DNA of 64,000 nt from Chytriomyces cf. hyalinus JEL632 (GCA_025435555.1 JAIWWG010000124.1:16079-80078), one strand, 5' to 3'. Positions 1-13,175 are shown, numbered from the stretch's first letter. Numbers and translations are program-made. The notes: generated from the letters alone by a model not told the origin.

Positions 1-1187
1 CTGGACGTGCTGCGCCACCACTTCCTCAGGCTCCACCTTTGAACCCAGATGGTACTGTCAAGATTATGAAGCGAACAGATTCCTTGAGTGCGAATTCTAA
101 AGCGATTGTTGTGGAAAACATGGTGTTTGATATCACGGGGATGGAGGCAGACGCTTTGAACGTTGATCTTGGGCAAAGTACCAAGCAGCAAGTCATACCC
201 TCTTTGTCTCAACTGCTTGAACGTCCGCCGCGCGATTCCTCTTCGAAGCCTGTGAAACAAGATGAATGGGTGCCGACACCCCCATCACGAACTCCCTTCA
301 AGGAACTCGATTTGGGTCGCAAGAACCTTCAACCGTTATCATCAAGTCAAGAAATGCAGCAACCACGAGCACTAGGTCGACCTCTACCAGCGCAGCTTTT
401 CAGCTCAACATCGCTTCCATTGAATTTCAAGTCTGATTTCAATTCCAAGTCCACCCTCATCACACCCGCGCTATCCCCCAAACCATCCAAGCCGCATTCG
501 CCTGTCCCCATGTCTGTGACTCTCTCCCGTGAAGTGGAAGCACATCTTCAAAAACAGCTGGCACCCAATTCCAGTATTGCCACAGGGCCTCGAGAAGGCA
601 CCCCTCGTCTAGGTGTAAAGCCCGGATCGCTCTCGAAGCAAGAACAGCTCCTACAACAGGGCTCGCTTCCAGCACTCAATACCTTTGGTGCAGCAGTACG
701 ACGTGATTCATCGGCTTCTTCCACGTCTTCGTCATCTTCGGCCACAACGGCGGGAGACCTTTCGCGGAGGCAGCAACCGGCGATTCAAGCGCGTACAAAG
801 AGTCTGTTTATTGATATGAGTCCGTTTGAAGGGAATCGGTCAGGAAATGCAGGTGGTGGTGGTGTGATTCGTCGGGGATCAGATTCATCCGAAATTCACG
901 CGGGCGGCTCAACAGCACTTTCTCCATCACTGCCTCCCCGACGAGATTCGATGCTTAAAAAAGTGATTTCGGAACCGCAAGGGCTAAATCAGCATACGTT
1001 GGTTGGTGGGAGGAGCATGTCGCCTGTTTCTGCTGCTGGAACTACGCGTCGACAAGCGGTTGTTCCGTTCCATGCTAGCAAGGTGGCTGGTGAGCCTGGA
1101 GTTGGAGTGATTGGAGGTGGTGAGCTGGCTTCATCACAGCCGAGCATTCCACATCGATCGAGCAGTAGATTTGTTTCTCAGGACTAA
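1..1187 (+). CDS. 3' part of an unrecognised Ser/Pro-rich protein (5' end outside window)
   Basis: The reading frame is open from the left edge (from base 3) to a TAA at 1185-1187, so only the last ~394 codons are present. The ATG-less left end shows the start lies upstream. The protein is low in complexity: rich in Ser, Pro, Gln and Gly, with runs of Ser around 710-745 and several basic-x-x-Ser sites (RRDSS, RRGSD, RRDSM) that look like phosphorylation or 14-3-3 sites. No folded domain is visible in this part, so it is probably a disordered regulatory tail whose catalytic or binding domain was cut off by the window. Reality of the gene is supported by the long open frame; function is not assignable. 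Confidence 0.7.
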   Translation, partial: GRAAPPLPQAPPLNPDGTVKIMKRTDSLSANSKAIVVENMVFDITGMEADALNVDLGQSTKQQVIPSLSQLLERPPRDSSSKPVKQDEWVPTPPSRTPFKELDLGRKNLQPLSSSQEMQQPRALGRPLPAQLFSSTSLPLNFKSDFNSKSTLITPALSPKPSKPHSPVPMSVTLSREVEAHLQKQLAPNSSIATGPREGTPRLGVKPGSLSKQEQLLQQGSLPALNTFGAAVRRDSSASSTSSSSSATTAGDLSRRQQPAIQARTKSLFIDMSPFEGNRSGNAGGGGVIRRGSDSSEIHAGGSTALSPSLPPRRDSMLKKVISEPQGLNQHTLVGGRSMSPVSAAGTTRRQAVVPFHASKVAGEPGVGVIGGGELASSQPSIPHRSSSRFVSQD

Positions 1188-1302
1188 ATTATAGGAAATA
1201 AAAGATTTTGAAAAGAATGAAGCACAGAGAGCGAATGCGCTCGCTGCTGGTTTATTCAGTTTTTTTTTCTTTTTCGTAATGGCCGCTTGCAGGCCCAATA
1301 GT

Positions 1303-2325
1303 TCAGGATCTTTCGTGGTTCCATTTCACGCAGTCTTCAAACTTGACACCAGTTCCACCAAAAATGTCCAACGCGCTGCCATGACATGAAAAAATACGTT
1401 AAGTATTACCAGAGTACCAAAAAATCACGGTAAAGCGAAATCACCTTCCAAACGTCAAATCTACTTTCCCATTCGACAACCGGTCCACCAGTTCCAAATC
1501 CGAAAACGCATGCCCACCGCCCGCATACGTGACTGGAATACGGCACCATTCTCCCAGCCGCGCAACCAGCTGCTCATCCACACCTTTACACAGCCCTTCG
1601 ACATCCGCCGCGTGCACGAGAAACTCGCTGCAGTACTCTTCCAGCATGTGCAGCGAGTCTTGGTTCACAGCCATGTCTGTCAGCGTCTGCCATTTATCCA
1701 TTGCAACGATCCATTCGGTGGTGTTGGTGGTTGGGTTGATGACCTTTTTGCAGCTCACGTCCACAACAATTTTATCTTTTCCAACTCGATCGGCGAGCTG
1801 GCGTAATCGGACAAGATCGAATTTCGCGTTTGGGAAGAGCCAGCTAGTTACAATGATCTGTGGGGGGAGGCGATTGGGTCGCAGGCGTCAGGTGTATCGT
1901 TGTTGTCTACAGTTGAGGGATTTTTATGATGCAAAAAGATAACGCACGCACCTTTGCCGCTTTTCCTTCAACCAGCCAATATTCTGCATTGTCTATCGTG
2001 ATGCCTCCACCAACTTGTAGTCCATGCGGCCAGGCATGCAGTGCATCCAGAGCTGCTTGATCGTTGCCTGGGCCGAGTTTGATTACATGGGCGCCTGTGA
2101 GCGAATTGTCTTTGTACAGATTGGCGTAGTGAGAAGAGGGCAGGCTGCATGCATGCATGTTTAGTTGGTTGGTTTGCTGTTCATGGGATAGTTGGAGTTG
2201 CACCTGCTCACGAAGTTGGTCCTGAGAGAGGCCTCGTCCGACTGGACCTTGTCCCGCAGCGATGCGCCAACAATCTGTTTGACTGTGCCGGAGTGCAGAT
2301 CGATGCAGGGCCTGAACAACGTCAT
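1303..2325 (-). CDS. HIS6: HIS6/HisA-type ProFAR isomerase (histidine biosynthesis), 4 exons
   Basis: Predicted 266-aa 1-(5-phosphoribosyl)-5-[(5-phosphoribosylamino)methylideneamino]imidazole-4-carboxamide isomerase, fourth step of histidine synthesis, cytosolic TIM barrel. Exons on the minus strand: 2325-2204, 2144-1952, 1857-1445, 1375-1303; introns of 59, 94 and 69 bp with GT-AG ends and in-phase joins. Family landmarks in order: [14 protein letters not shown] at the N-terminus, TNFV...[11 protein letters not shown] across intron 1, [25 protein letters not shown] after intron 2, [50 protein letters not shown], and [12 protein letters not shown] in the last exon. These match the eukaryotic HIS6 layout rather than bacterial HisA. 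Length is normal (yeast 261). Start is the first ATG before the CIDLH motif. Confidence 0.93.
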
Positions 2326-2576
2326 TTTTTCTGGCTGAGTTTTATTTAGTTGGTTGTTATTCACGAAGTCAGCGGAAGGCGCAATATAACGGACGATTGG
2401 TTTAATATTTAAGTAACATGGGAAACTAGACTCAAGAGCTAATGCAGACACGGCGCCCGAGTCCCGTCTCAAGGCAGGGACAGGGGAGCCACAAGGAACG
2501 GGGGGGAGAACAATGAGGAATACAATGGGAATAAAAGCGACATCGGTGGGCCTTGTGTGTGTGTGTGTAGAACGGG

Positions 2577-2906
2577 TTACGCCATGGCAACCTTGGACCC
2601 GACAGTCTTCTCGTTGATGAGCCTCTTCGCAAGAGAGTCCTTGGCGGCGGACTGGCACGACTGAAGATTCGCGCAGGCGTGGCTTTCGGGCAGTCGATGC
2701 TTCGAGCAGTAGTTCTGGCTACAGTATCGACAGGTTCCGACCGTCTTGACGGCGGCGGCGCCGCAGCCAAAGCTACATTTGTTCACTTTCCGCTTGGATG
2801 GAGTTGCTGGGTTGGATGACTCTGAGCCAGCTTCTGAGACAGCCAGGGATGCAGTGGATGCAGCTGCGAGGGTGGCAGCGAGGGTGTCTTGGTTGGTGGA
2901 TGACAT
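2577..2906 (-). CDS. Small AN1-type zinc finger protein
   Basis: Intronless 109-aa protein. Residues 44-78 form one AN1 zinc finger: Cys44, Cys48, Cys59, Cys62, Cys67, His70, His76, Cys78, with the diagnostic YCSKHRLPESHAC segment. The first 40 residues are Ala/Ser/Thr-rich and look disordered; a short tail follows the finger. AN1 proteins of this size occur across fungi and are generally linked to ubiquitin/proteasome stress responses, but no ubiquitin-binding A20 finger is present here, so partner and process are open. A (GT)n run, 2559-2573, lies in the 3' flank. The next gene upstream on the same strand is neurofibromin, more than 400 bp away. Confidence 0.85.
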   Translation of the reverse strand: MSSTNQDTLAATLAAASTASLAVSEAGSESSNPATPSKRKVNKCSFGCGAAAVKTVGTCRYCSQNYCSKHRLPESHACANLQSCQSAAKDSLAKRLINEKTVGSKVAMA

Positions 2907-3325
2907 GTGGAAGTTGACGTAGCTCTTTTGTGGATGTTTTATAAAAGAAGCGTTCGGGAAGCACGTCCCTTTTAAACAACGGCAGCGGTGCCACCCTTCG
3001 AATTTCGAAACACATTTTTTCTTTCATTTTCTGCGATAATAAAAAATGATCCATATGCACAGAGACAGCCGCGCGGCCTTTTTTTTTTTATTTCGAATTG
3101 TTTATGAAAATAAAAGAGACAACAAAAGAGACAGTAAAAGGAGAAAAAAGAAGAGGAAAAGAAGAGAAAAAAGGAGCGCAAATTACACAAAAAGAAGAGA
3201 AAAAAGAAAAAAAAGAACTGGAAAAACAACAAAAAACATCGCAAATTACACGTTCCCGCCCATAGAGTCTACCTTGTATTCTTTTTTTTTTTTTTTTTTT
3301 TTTTTTTTGGATTTTACCCTTCCTT
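2907..3325. other. Intergenic region with A-rich block and long poly-T tract
   Basis: No gene is supported here. The stretch lies between the AN1 gene start and the neurofibromin stop codon. 3100-3230 is strongly purine-rich (AAAAGAGAAA-like) and 3281-3308 is an uninterrupted T run of about 28 bases. Short ORFs in it are Lys/Arg or Phe-only and are composition artefacts. On the minus strand the T run is poly-A just downstream of the neurofibromin stop, so it is 3'-flanking sequence of that gene. Confidence 0.6.
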
Positions 3326-6300
3326 TCATTTATCGTCGACCGACGCGTTTTGGAGTTGCACAAGAACAACACGGATCAGCATCACCACCAACCCAGCAAT
3401 CTGCTTCTGCTGAACTACACTGATCGTTTCAAACGAATTGGCGCTCGCAACTCCTCCAAATCCAAGCTCCTGAAGATACGAAAGCAACTGCTGATTCACA
3501 TGAAGCGGGTGTGGGAGCGTTCCTTGGAACAATACGGCATCCTCCAAAATAGACGAGGACGAAGACGCTCGCGCCTCCCCTTCAAAGTCCCCATTCATTG
3601 ACGAGGATGATGACATGTTGCTTACAACGGGCTGATTTGCACTGGGGTTACTGTTGATGATTGCACTGGCGGCTGCTTGCACAACTTCCTTCCTTGTCGA
3701 CGGCGACATGACGTTGAAGCCTCCCATCACATTGTTGATATTGGTCAGGATTCCAGAAATTCCTACACTGTCCGCTGACGGTCCTTGGTACTGCGGGACA
3801 AGTTGTGGTGCAGACGGTGGAGACAGCGGCATGCATGCCATCATGGTTTGGAAAATCGAGTGCACAGCTGCAATCAAGTTGGGTGAATTTGGTCCAGTCA
3901 CAATTTCATTCATCCGTGGCAGAAGCGACTCGTATCTATGGTGATGGTTTCCAAAAAAAAAAGTGTCAACAAATTCATAGGATTTCAAAAAACCGAATCC
4001 AACTACTTACAACACAAAGACAATCTCAGGGGCTTGCAATGTTGCTTCAGCAAGGAAACCATAAATAAATATGGCCTCCGCCTCCAGTTCTGAAATCTCC
4101 AGGATACCCACCATCATCGTAAGAATCAAGATGGACCGGTTCTCATCCGTCAGTGGAGTCAGCCGATCCAGGATATCCCTAAACTTGTTGTTCTCGTCCG
4201 TTTCAAACAAACCCCCTCCAAACGTAACATAGTCCCCAACGCCGCCAGTCTTCTTTTTCGGTTGCGCCCATTCAAAGTGAAGCAAGTCTTCATCCACACC
4301 TCCCATTTTAAACAATCCTGCAAGTTCCGATGCAGGTGTGATGGGTAACAAAGGAATAATGTACCCAGCGCAATGGTCAGCGATATATTCATGGCCACTC
4401 GCCGGGACATCCTCAGGTGGATTCTTGCCAGAAACTTCCAACGCAAGTCGCAGCAGCGCAATAGTGTCCCTTCTTGTGCGCTCCTCCTCTTTCAAGCCTT
4501 TGATCACATTCGCTGCAAACGCAAACGAGAATTCAACATTGAACCAGATCCCTGTCACATCGTCAATGTCCATTGCAAGTTTTAAGAAGACTTGGCGAGC
4601 TTGCTTGAGTGTTTCTGCAAAGCCAAGCGCCTTGAACTCGCCGTGCGTATCCAGGATTTTGATAATGTCGTGAAGCATAACAATACCAGCGGCGAAAATG
4701 TACGGATCGCTGATTTGGATGAGCCCCATGGCAACCCAGAACAGCATCTTCAGCAGGCGCAGTATGTCCGGCGTCGTTGGGAGGCCGTTGACAATGTCTG
4801 TGATACACGTGATGATGCTGACATTCAGCCCAATAACTTCGGATTCGTCATACAACGCCAGGTAACCCATCAGCGATGAAAAGCTGCGGAACAGGAGATC
4901 GACGGAGCCGTTTGTGCGAGAAAGTGCGCCCAGAGTAATAAATGTGCGAGACTGGACAACACTGAAATTGAACGTTCCCTTGACAACGAGCTCAAGCCAA
5001 CGCTCTTTCCACTCTTGAGCAAGTTCTGCAAAAAAAAGCTTCCATTTTAAGAAGAGATGAAAGCATGAAATGACAGGAAAACTCACCCCAGCTGCCGCAT
5101 CCGGTTTCAATCACTTTGACAAGCTCAGAAGTTACGGTTTTCAAATCTGTGATGGACACACCATTTGAGACATCTCCGCTCACAACTTCATCCAAAAAGA
5201 AGACATTAGAGTCGCCTTTGACGGACGAAAACACGTCGGCATCATCCTTGGACGCCGTGATTCCAAAACTCGCACGGAACTTGGGATCCGCAAAACGGGC
5301 CAGAATCTCCGTCAAAGCTTGCACCGTACCATCATTCCTTCCTGGGCTGCTTTTAGCAATTGTTGCGAGACTGTGAATAATGTTGACCGCCATTCCATGG
5401 ACAGAGTGACGGATAAGAGGTTGGCCATGCCCAATCACAAGTGTCACAATGTGAAACAGCTCCGGCGCAAATTTCCTCACGTTCAAAAGGTCGTTGAAAC
5501 TCAGCATAAGCAGGAAGCGGATAAGCACAGCCACTTCCGCCCATGTTCCTTTCGCCATTAAAACTTGGATGGAGTCGGAACCAGCAAGCTCCATCAGCTG
5601 TGAAATAACACGCGACGTTACTAACTCGCTGTTTACAGAGGCAATCGATCGAAGCGTGTTGGTGATGATGGCAGCATGCACCGAACCAACACCGCTGTCA
5701 ACAGCAGTTTGAAGGAAGGTGTAAAACAGGCTGGGAACAATTTCCTTCACAGTTCCGACTGCTGCCCATAGATTGATTTGAATCAAGTGATACAGCTGAA
5801 GGGAAAGACGGTCGGTTAATTAAGTTCTTCTCTCAAGAAGAGCGAATTACCTCAGTTTCCTTGACAGTAAGTTCAATGAGCAAACGAATCAGACTTTTCA
5901 GCTTCAAAGGGATGGACATTGTCTTGATGGACGCGTCTGATCTTGCAAACATGGCCAGATTGCGCATCCAAGGTGACATGTACTCAAGACACAAGATCTT
6001 CTGGTCCATTGTTGAGCGATTGAAGCCAATCACGCATTCGATCAGAAACTCCAGCGTCAAGTTCTTTTCAGAGGTAGCCAGTTTCTGGCTAATAACTCTG
6101 ATAAATTGAAGATCGTTTGAAGGAATGTACATGTTTTTAGCGCTGAGAAGCTGGTTTCCAATCTGGAAGCCAAAGTTGGTGCTCAAGGCGTACAACAGAT
6201 TATACGAAGACACGCGCAGGTTTGGATCACGACTACCCAGATTCAGAATTGCCATATTCAGCAGCGTACCAGGGACATCCTCTGGCCGCAAGGTTCGTTC

Positions 6301-9300
6301 GTCTGTCATCAAGTTGCCACGCCTGTTCTTTTTGAAAGCGCCACGAAGCTGCTTCAAGCTTTGCAGAATTTGTATCCCCACGGGGCTGGAAACGCGAAGA
6401 GTTGACAGCGTTGTGTTGCCGATCGATCCTGTCCCGTAGACACCGCCAACTTTGACCGTGTACTCAATCAAAAACTCATTGATATCATCCGTCGTGAGAA
6501 CATCTTCAATCTCATTGAATTTGATGACGTCAGTGAGCAGTGCATCGAACCCAAGCAGCTGCTGCTTTCGCGAGTAGCTAATGTAAATGCACTCATGCGC
6601 CAACTTCAAAACTACCGGTGTCATGTCTCTTAACCCGCTGACCAAGTTGACGTCAAACTGAGTTATGACACTCCGTTCCGTGTTGATGGTGGACTTGGGC
6701 AGTTTGATTTCCGGAAGATTGATGAAATACGCGAGCTCCCGTTCATTGGCGACAAAAAAGATGCGCTTGTTCATGGGAATGTCCATCGCCCTGTGTACGC
6801 CTTTTACGAATCGCGCAAAGGCTGAATGGCAGCGGTAGATGTACAGCGTTCCAAAGTTGTTGATGATTTCAGCAGGCATCATGCCAAAGAACCGGCGAAG
6901 CCAACCCACTTCGTACTCGTTCTCTGCGGTAGTCTGTGAAACGTCCATGACGAGATCGTACTTGGAAGTCATAAAGTCCGAAAGCACACTCAGCACATAG
7001 TACATGAGGAAGTCCATGTCAATGACATGTTGTTTCACGCGCCGTGCAATGAAATATAAGACGCGATTGCCTTCTTTCGAAACTCCGCTTTCGTAAAACA
7101 GGGCTCTTCCTCGCATCAGCTCGACTGCTTTCTCGTACCCAGAACGGCTGCGAATACGGTTAAGAAATTCTTCGTATTCCTTGGGTGTTCCTTGAGAAAT
7201 TGAGGCCGGGCGGAGAGTTTTAAGGTCCCTTGTACCCAGGATTTCCCGCAGTTTCGCAGTATCCGGAGCTGGCCCCAATTGAGTAAGGAGAATAGATAAA
7301 TCCGTAAACTTGGCTTTGCGATTGGCAATCTCCCGCGGGGACAGAATAAAGTTATGCTGGTTCCCTGTCAGGGAAATTTCAACCTTGTCCAAGTTCATCG
7401 TCAGCACCCGATGAAGACGCAGCAAATCATAGTCGGACACACTGTCTGTTTTTCTGGCTTCCATTTCAGAGCGAACAAGTTTGACCGTCGCCACATCAAC
7501 CTCAGAAATATTTCTCAAGAAGCTGCGAACACGGCCAATATTTTCTTGAAGCAGCTCGTTCAGTTCAAACATGAAAAGCTCTTTTGAACCGAACAGAACG
7601 TTGTTGGCCAAGTTTTGAATCACTTTTGTAGCCAGGACCAGACCACGCAGTAACTTCTTGTCCTGAATCGGAGGAACGATATCCAACACCCATGGCGCCA
7701 CAATAATGGGACCAATGAAACGCAGGAACATGAATGCACCAACGGCATTCCCTTTGTGTTCTGGAAACTTTTGCCCAACGCGATCCGACAAAATGGAGCA
7801 AACAACTCGCAGTTCCGGAGGAAATTGGTCCGCTGATGCCAGCAAGTTATCGAGGATCCGGTTCACCAACGTCATGACATTCTTCTTGTTGTTTGCAGGG
7901 TTGTCACCCTCGACAAGTCTGTTGGGGTCGATTTCAAAGCTGAGGTTTGAGCGAGAATCGAGCAGCTGATCCAGGACAGGTTTCAAGGCACGAACGAGAT
8001 ACTCTTTTCCATACGTCTTAGAGTATACAGTTAAAAGACGCGTTGCGATTGAGTTTTGTCTGAAGAAGTTGGTTCCGTAGTCCGTTCGATCAACCTCAAA
8101 CTGAATGGCTTTCGTGAGAAGGCGCAAGGTTTGGCCTTTGGACTCAAAAATGGAAGTCAGAATGCCAGCAACGTCCTCGACATCCGAAATGCCCCCCATC
8201 GCAAGAGCGATTTGCAGATCCTCACTCACGACGGCTTCAATCAGGCGTTCATATCTTTTTTGCGTCACGACCCCTTCTTCACCCAATCCATCAAATTGCT
8301 GTTTTCCTCCCGTCTCCAGCAGATTTGTGAGCACGAGCATGAATGAAACACGGGTCTTGGAATCTTCGTGGTAACCCATTGAAAGCGAGTACTTGAGTCC
8401 AATGTCGATATTGGCAGCAAGAAGGTTTGAAAGAGCACGAATCGTCAGGTCCTTTAACGGGAAAATGTGCGCCAACGTTTCCTTTGCTGTGATGAGCTGT
8501 TCATTATATTCGCCATGCGCTTTCGACGGGTTCGCATCCAGACTCTTGCTTTCAAGCGCTTCCATAATACGGCACTTGTCCAACACTTTCAAAAAGAAGC
8601 TCAAGTAGTTGTGGAACAGCTGCCCCTTGTACTCGTTTGAGCTTTCAAAGACTTCATCCGCATCGTCTCCTTTAAACGTGGAGGCAAGAGAGGCCATCGT
8701 TTCTGTCGTCAGCTGGATTGGGAGACCATCTAGCACTGCCACGAGCGCACGCATACTTGCCAAGTCCAGATCGCGAGTCAACTTCATGTCCGCTCCACGG
8801 TTCCCTTCATCATTTGACGCACTGCGAGTCTCTTCTGTCGAGTGAACCGAGATTTCCGCATTCCAACCCAGAATAAAGTCAAGCATCCGGTTCTTGAATC
8901 GAATTTCCTGGCGCAGGGCAACAACATCCTTTTTGTTTACCACAAGTTCGACCAGCTGGCAGACCTTGGTGCGGATGCGCAAGAATGTAGGTTGCATCTG
9001 CCCACGCATCATTCCGAAACTGTTCAAGTACTGAACGAAAGAGAGGACCAGCGAACCAAAGTCGACACCGCCCGCAAGAGCCAAGAATTCGAATTGGCTG
9101 TTATAGTCGTCCGAGGAGCGCTCAAGGATGAGCTTCAGAACGGAAATGAAGGATTCGACGAAAAAGACGTTGCGCTCGTGGTTGTTGATTTCATCAGGCC
9201 CAAGAAATTTGGTCACATTAGACTCACAGGTGGAGAACAGGATATCTGAAGTTGATCATTAATAATGAGAAAGGACGAACACGCAACCACTGCAAGATAT

Positions 9301-12300
9301 TACCAAAGAGCCCGCTGTTCAGTTCGGTACCCAAGAAATTCTTCACATATTCACGGACAACATCGTTTTCGCAAACCATGAGCAGCTGAAGGTCGGAAAT
9401 AAAGTCGCCGACATTCTTTTTGGCAAGGCCGAAAGCTGTTCGCGTTTCTGCCCCCATTTTGTTTGATGTTTCAACATTGACGTTTTCATCTGCCGCGATC
9501 GGAATGCGCTCCATGAAGTCAATCTGCATTCACAGGACAGTGTAAGGGCAAAGACAAAGAAGAGAACATGCGACACACCTGAGCATTCAAGCGGCTTATT
9601 TCCACACTAGCTGCGTAACATACACCACCCATTGCACACAAGAATCCTGTGTAATTCTGCCTCTCGCCTCGATCTTGGGTATAAGCAAGTAGCACGGCAT
9701 TATCAACAACGCTTGGCGATCCCTTTGATCCTCCGGCTCCAGCAACAATCGTGGCTGAAAGCATGGGTTTGAAGAGTTCTTTCCACCGAATGAACACCTC
9801 CTCCCAAGCGCCCAGACTTCCCATGGATGGCTTGTCCATTTTTCTCAGGACCTGCATGAAGAATCCGAGTCACGATTTCAGTTGGATACATTCATTCAAA
9901 ATAGCATGAAATAAGCTTACACTTCGAACGCGTCTCTGCATTGCGCGCGAACTTGCTATTAGCCCCACGCCTCCAATGAGAGTCCCCAGTTCTCTGTACA
10001 TGTCAATGTTTTGAAGCACCGACAGAGCTTGCTCGGAATGAAATTGGCTTCCGCGACGCCTTCCTTGGTAAATGGGATCGTCTTCCCCATTTTCCGCCTC
10101 GGCATCTTTAATATGAGCAGTGGTCACATCCATCTCTTCGACAAGGTAGCCGATACAGGCGATGGAGGTTGAGACAATCTATAAAAGTCACGTAAATACG
10201 ACCCGAAATTTATGATTGCATCAAACTGACAAACCTCGTTTGAAGGAGAACACAGGAGCACGAGCAGACATTTTTCAACTTGAACCGTCGCCGTCGCACG
10301 TTCGCTCGAGTTGCAAGCAATGCTGCAAGTGTCTGAATGCTTCTTCAGAAACTCGGTGCGGACCTTCAACAAATCGCGCAAAAGTTCCAGCATTTCTTTC
10401 AAAATCGGTTCAGGCGTAATGATATCAAATTTGGTTGTTTCATCACGAAACGAAAGAATTTGATTCGCAAGGCATCCAATCAGCGATGATGAAATGCTCC
10501 AGAAGAATGACAAGGATTCGTTCGTCGGGATGCTGGTGGGTGCTTGCCAAGATGGAGCTGATCCATCCCATACGCTGATAAAGTCTGTGGCAAAGACAGC
10601 GCGAAGGGTTTCTCCTGCTTTTGATCGAATGTGTGGATCTTCATCTTCCGTGTAGCTAACAATAGCGTGGAGAATGGTGCACATGTCTTCCAGCCCCAAC
10701 ACGTTCGATTCTTTCTGTAAAGTCAGGAATGGTTTAACCCTAATTTCATAAACTGCATGCGCTGGTCACACTCACAGCAACAACCAAAATCGGACTTTTT
10801 GCCCAGACTTTCAAAGTTCCGTGGATAAGATCAAAGTGTTCGGTCGTTAAGTCATTGATAGCCTGCACTTTGATTGCTTTCTCCTTTTTGGCATTGTGTC
10901 CAGCAAAAAGGCCAGCCTTTTTCACTTTGATTTCTGCCTCCACTCCCAACGCTGTCTGCGCATTTTTCAGCACTGATTGTTGAGCCTGCAGAGATGTCGT
11001 CAGCAATTCGAAGTCACATTATATGTAAACATTGTCAAACCATAAATAGAGCTCGCAATGGGCTGGCTAAACTTGCATTCACGCCGTAAAGGTCATCCTG
11101 CACGAAGTTTACGGAAGTCAGACGCTTTGCGTTTTTCAAAGGAGTTAAAGTAGTCAGAAACCTCGGAAACAAGCTCGTAGCAAGCGCGAATCAGAATCAC
11201 ACGGTAGGCACCCGGAGAGCTAGGACTGAATAATCCCGAAATCAATGGCCTCAACGTTTGAAACGGATTCAGTTTCATGATTGCGGTGAGCGCCTCCGTC
11301 GAAACGCGGTAGTCAAGACTAATGCCTTCAGCAATTTGAATTGTACCCTGACTTGCGGCAGGTCGAAGCTCCAATCTGGAGAACAGTTTGTCCTATTCAG
11401 AATCATTGGTTCAGATGACAATTATTCTAATATCAATCCCAGAAAGCTTCGAACGACGGTGTACCTTCAATTCCAAATCAATTGGAGAAACCAGGGCTCG
11501 GTAATAGTCTCCCGCAGGTCCCCCGATTTTCGTCAGCACGGATGCGGCGCGCAGGACATCAATGAGACAAAGCACGGACACTTCGGCGTTCTTGGTTCGG
11601 ACATTTTTGCGCATGCCTTCAAACCAAACGTCTGACTTTTTCCCCAAGTCTGGGTTCACGCGATTTACTTGGCGTGGAAACGCAGCTTGCCTGGGGGCCC
11701 CAAGCACATTGACCATGACATTGTAGAATAAATCTGGACACATTGCCAACAGAATCGTCATTGTGGGCCAGAATAGAATTCGGCGACGTGAAGTTGTGTC
11801 GCAGAGACTGTACAGAGTCAAAAAGAAAGAATCCGGCGAGCCTGTAAAAGTTGAAAATATTGTTCAAAATGTTGCCCAACTTTTCCAAACAGCAGACATA
11901 AGAGTTTCACCTTCGACGCGTCGTTGCTCGCTGTGCAGCTCGATAAACTCCTCCGGGTGTGTATCGATCCAATTCCAAAATGCCTTTCGAGCACAGATGG
12001 ATGTCAGATATTGAACCCTCTTGGCCAAGAATCTGAAGCACTGATTCAATTCTGGATGAAAATATGGCTTTTAGATGCAGTAATATTGAGGCGTAATATG
12101 CGGTTGCCAACCTGTGATCAGCGGTGTCAATCGCATTTGGTTGATGTTCAAAAACTCCATAAACCGGAGCTCCGCCAAATCTACCGCACTGCTGGACGCA
12201 TCTTCCGACTGGGAGGCGTTGGTCAAGATATAAAGCTTCTGTCTCATTCGAGCCATGACTAGATTCCAGTTTGACCCAGACAGATAAAAGATAATCTTTC

Positions 12301-13110
12301 CCGCTTCCTTCTGCAACTCCAGATAGATTTCGGGTCCAATGGGACAAATAAACATTGCCGGAGATGGCATGTAGTGGCCTGACTTCGCCTGAGTAAAGAA
12401 GGACCCAACTTTCGCAGAAGTGGGGCCTGTCTCCCGCTCATCGACAAAACCCAACGTACGCAAAAAGTCCGAATGAGTGATGCTTTCGATTGTGATTTCG
12501 CTTCCGTACGTGAGAAAGAGTGGTGTGACGTTGTTTAGAATGAAATTGGCCAAGTTCTCGTCGAGCGCGGGTGGATCGGTTAGAATGGACGATGAGTGGG
12601 ACGAAGCGGACTTGTGCTGTGAGTTGGGGTGATCTAGATCATCACCAAATGGCTCTGGCGTATCAGGGGATGTCCGAGTCTCCCTGAACAGTTTCCAATA
12701 ATAGGCCAGACAGCAGGCCATCAGCCTCAGAACAAACAACTGCGAGTGCAAGTGAAGGGCACCAGGTAGCGATTCAAATGCTTCCGGATTGTCCTCAAAG
12801 CGCTGGAGAAGAAAAAGGCAATGTCAGTCACGATTCGAAGCTTTGGGATCATTGGGATCAAACACACCGCATACGAGAAGGAGTGGCTGTTGTATGGATC
12901 CGCCGTCACAGACACAGCCTTTAACACGCTCGTGAGGGCGCCCATCACGTCCCATAGGCGCCAGGGACACAGCTCGATGATTGCTCTGATGTTCTTGGCA
13001 AAGAAGGCATCTGACTCAAGCTGGCCAAGCGTAGCGCCTGAGTTGCACGGAAGCCGCTGCGAGATGGACTCGACGATGGAGCGTAGCACTTTGATGTCCG
13101 TTGGGAGCAT
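3326..13110 (-). CDS. Neurofibromin homolog (Ras GTPase-activating protein), 15 exons, 2975 aa
   Basis: Predicted exons (minus): 13110-12868, 12802-12112, 12051-11911, 11841-11465, 11392-11113, 11066-11041, 10985-10776, 10714-10235, 10178-9921, 9851-9579, 9523-9304, 9245-5851, 5795-5087, 5025-4011, 3935-3326. All joins keep phase and give 2975 aa, close to animal NF1 (2839). Co-linear landmarks: KAFWNWIDTHPEEF (N-terminal), NYTGFLCAMGGVC, the RasGAP domain (~1390-1640) with arginine finger Arg1462 (NFFRQNS) and FLRF motif (~1573), then a Sec14-like/PH module (~1780-2050), DVPGTLLN...NLGSRDPNLR, LTLEFLIECVIGF, and the HEAT-like C-terminal region. It should switch off Ras by stimulating GTP hydrolysis; the Sec14-PH part binds lipids in NF1. 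Yeast IRA1/2 are related. The 26-nt exon is the least certain join. Confidence 0.95.
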
Positions 13111-13175
13111 CTTTGTTCAAGACTTGTGCGGTCCAAATTGGGTTCTTTGAATTTATTTATTTCCAATTTAAATGA

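Noticed and set aside
3046-3423. ORFs on both strands through the A-rich/poly-T block near 3.0-3.4 kb
   Set aside because: Translations are Lys/Arg-only or Phe-only and arise from homopolymer composition; the region is 3' flank of neurofibromin.
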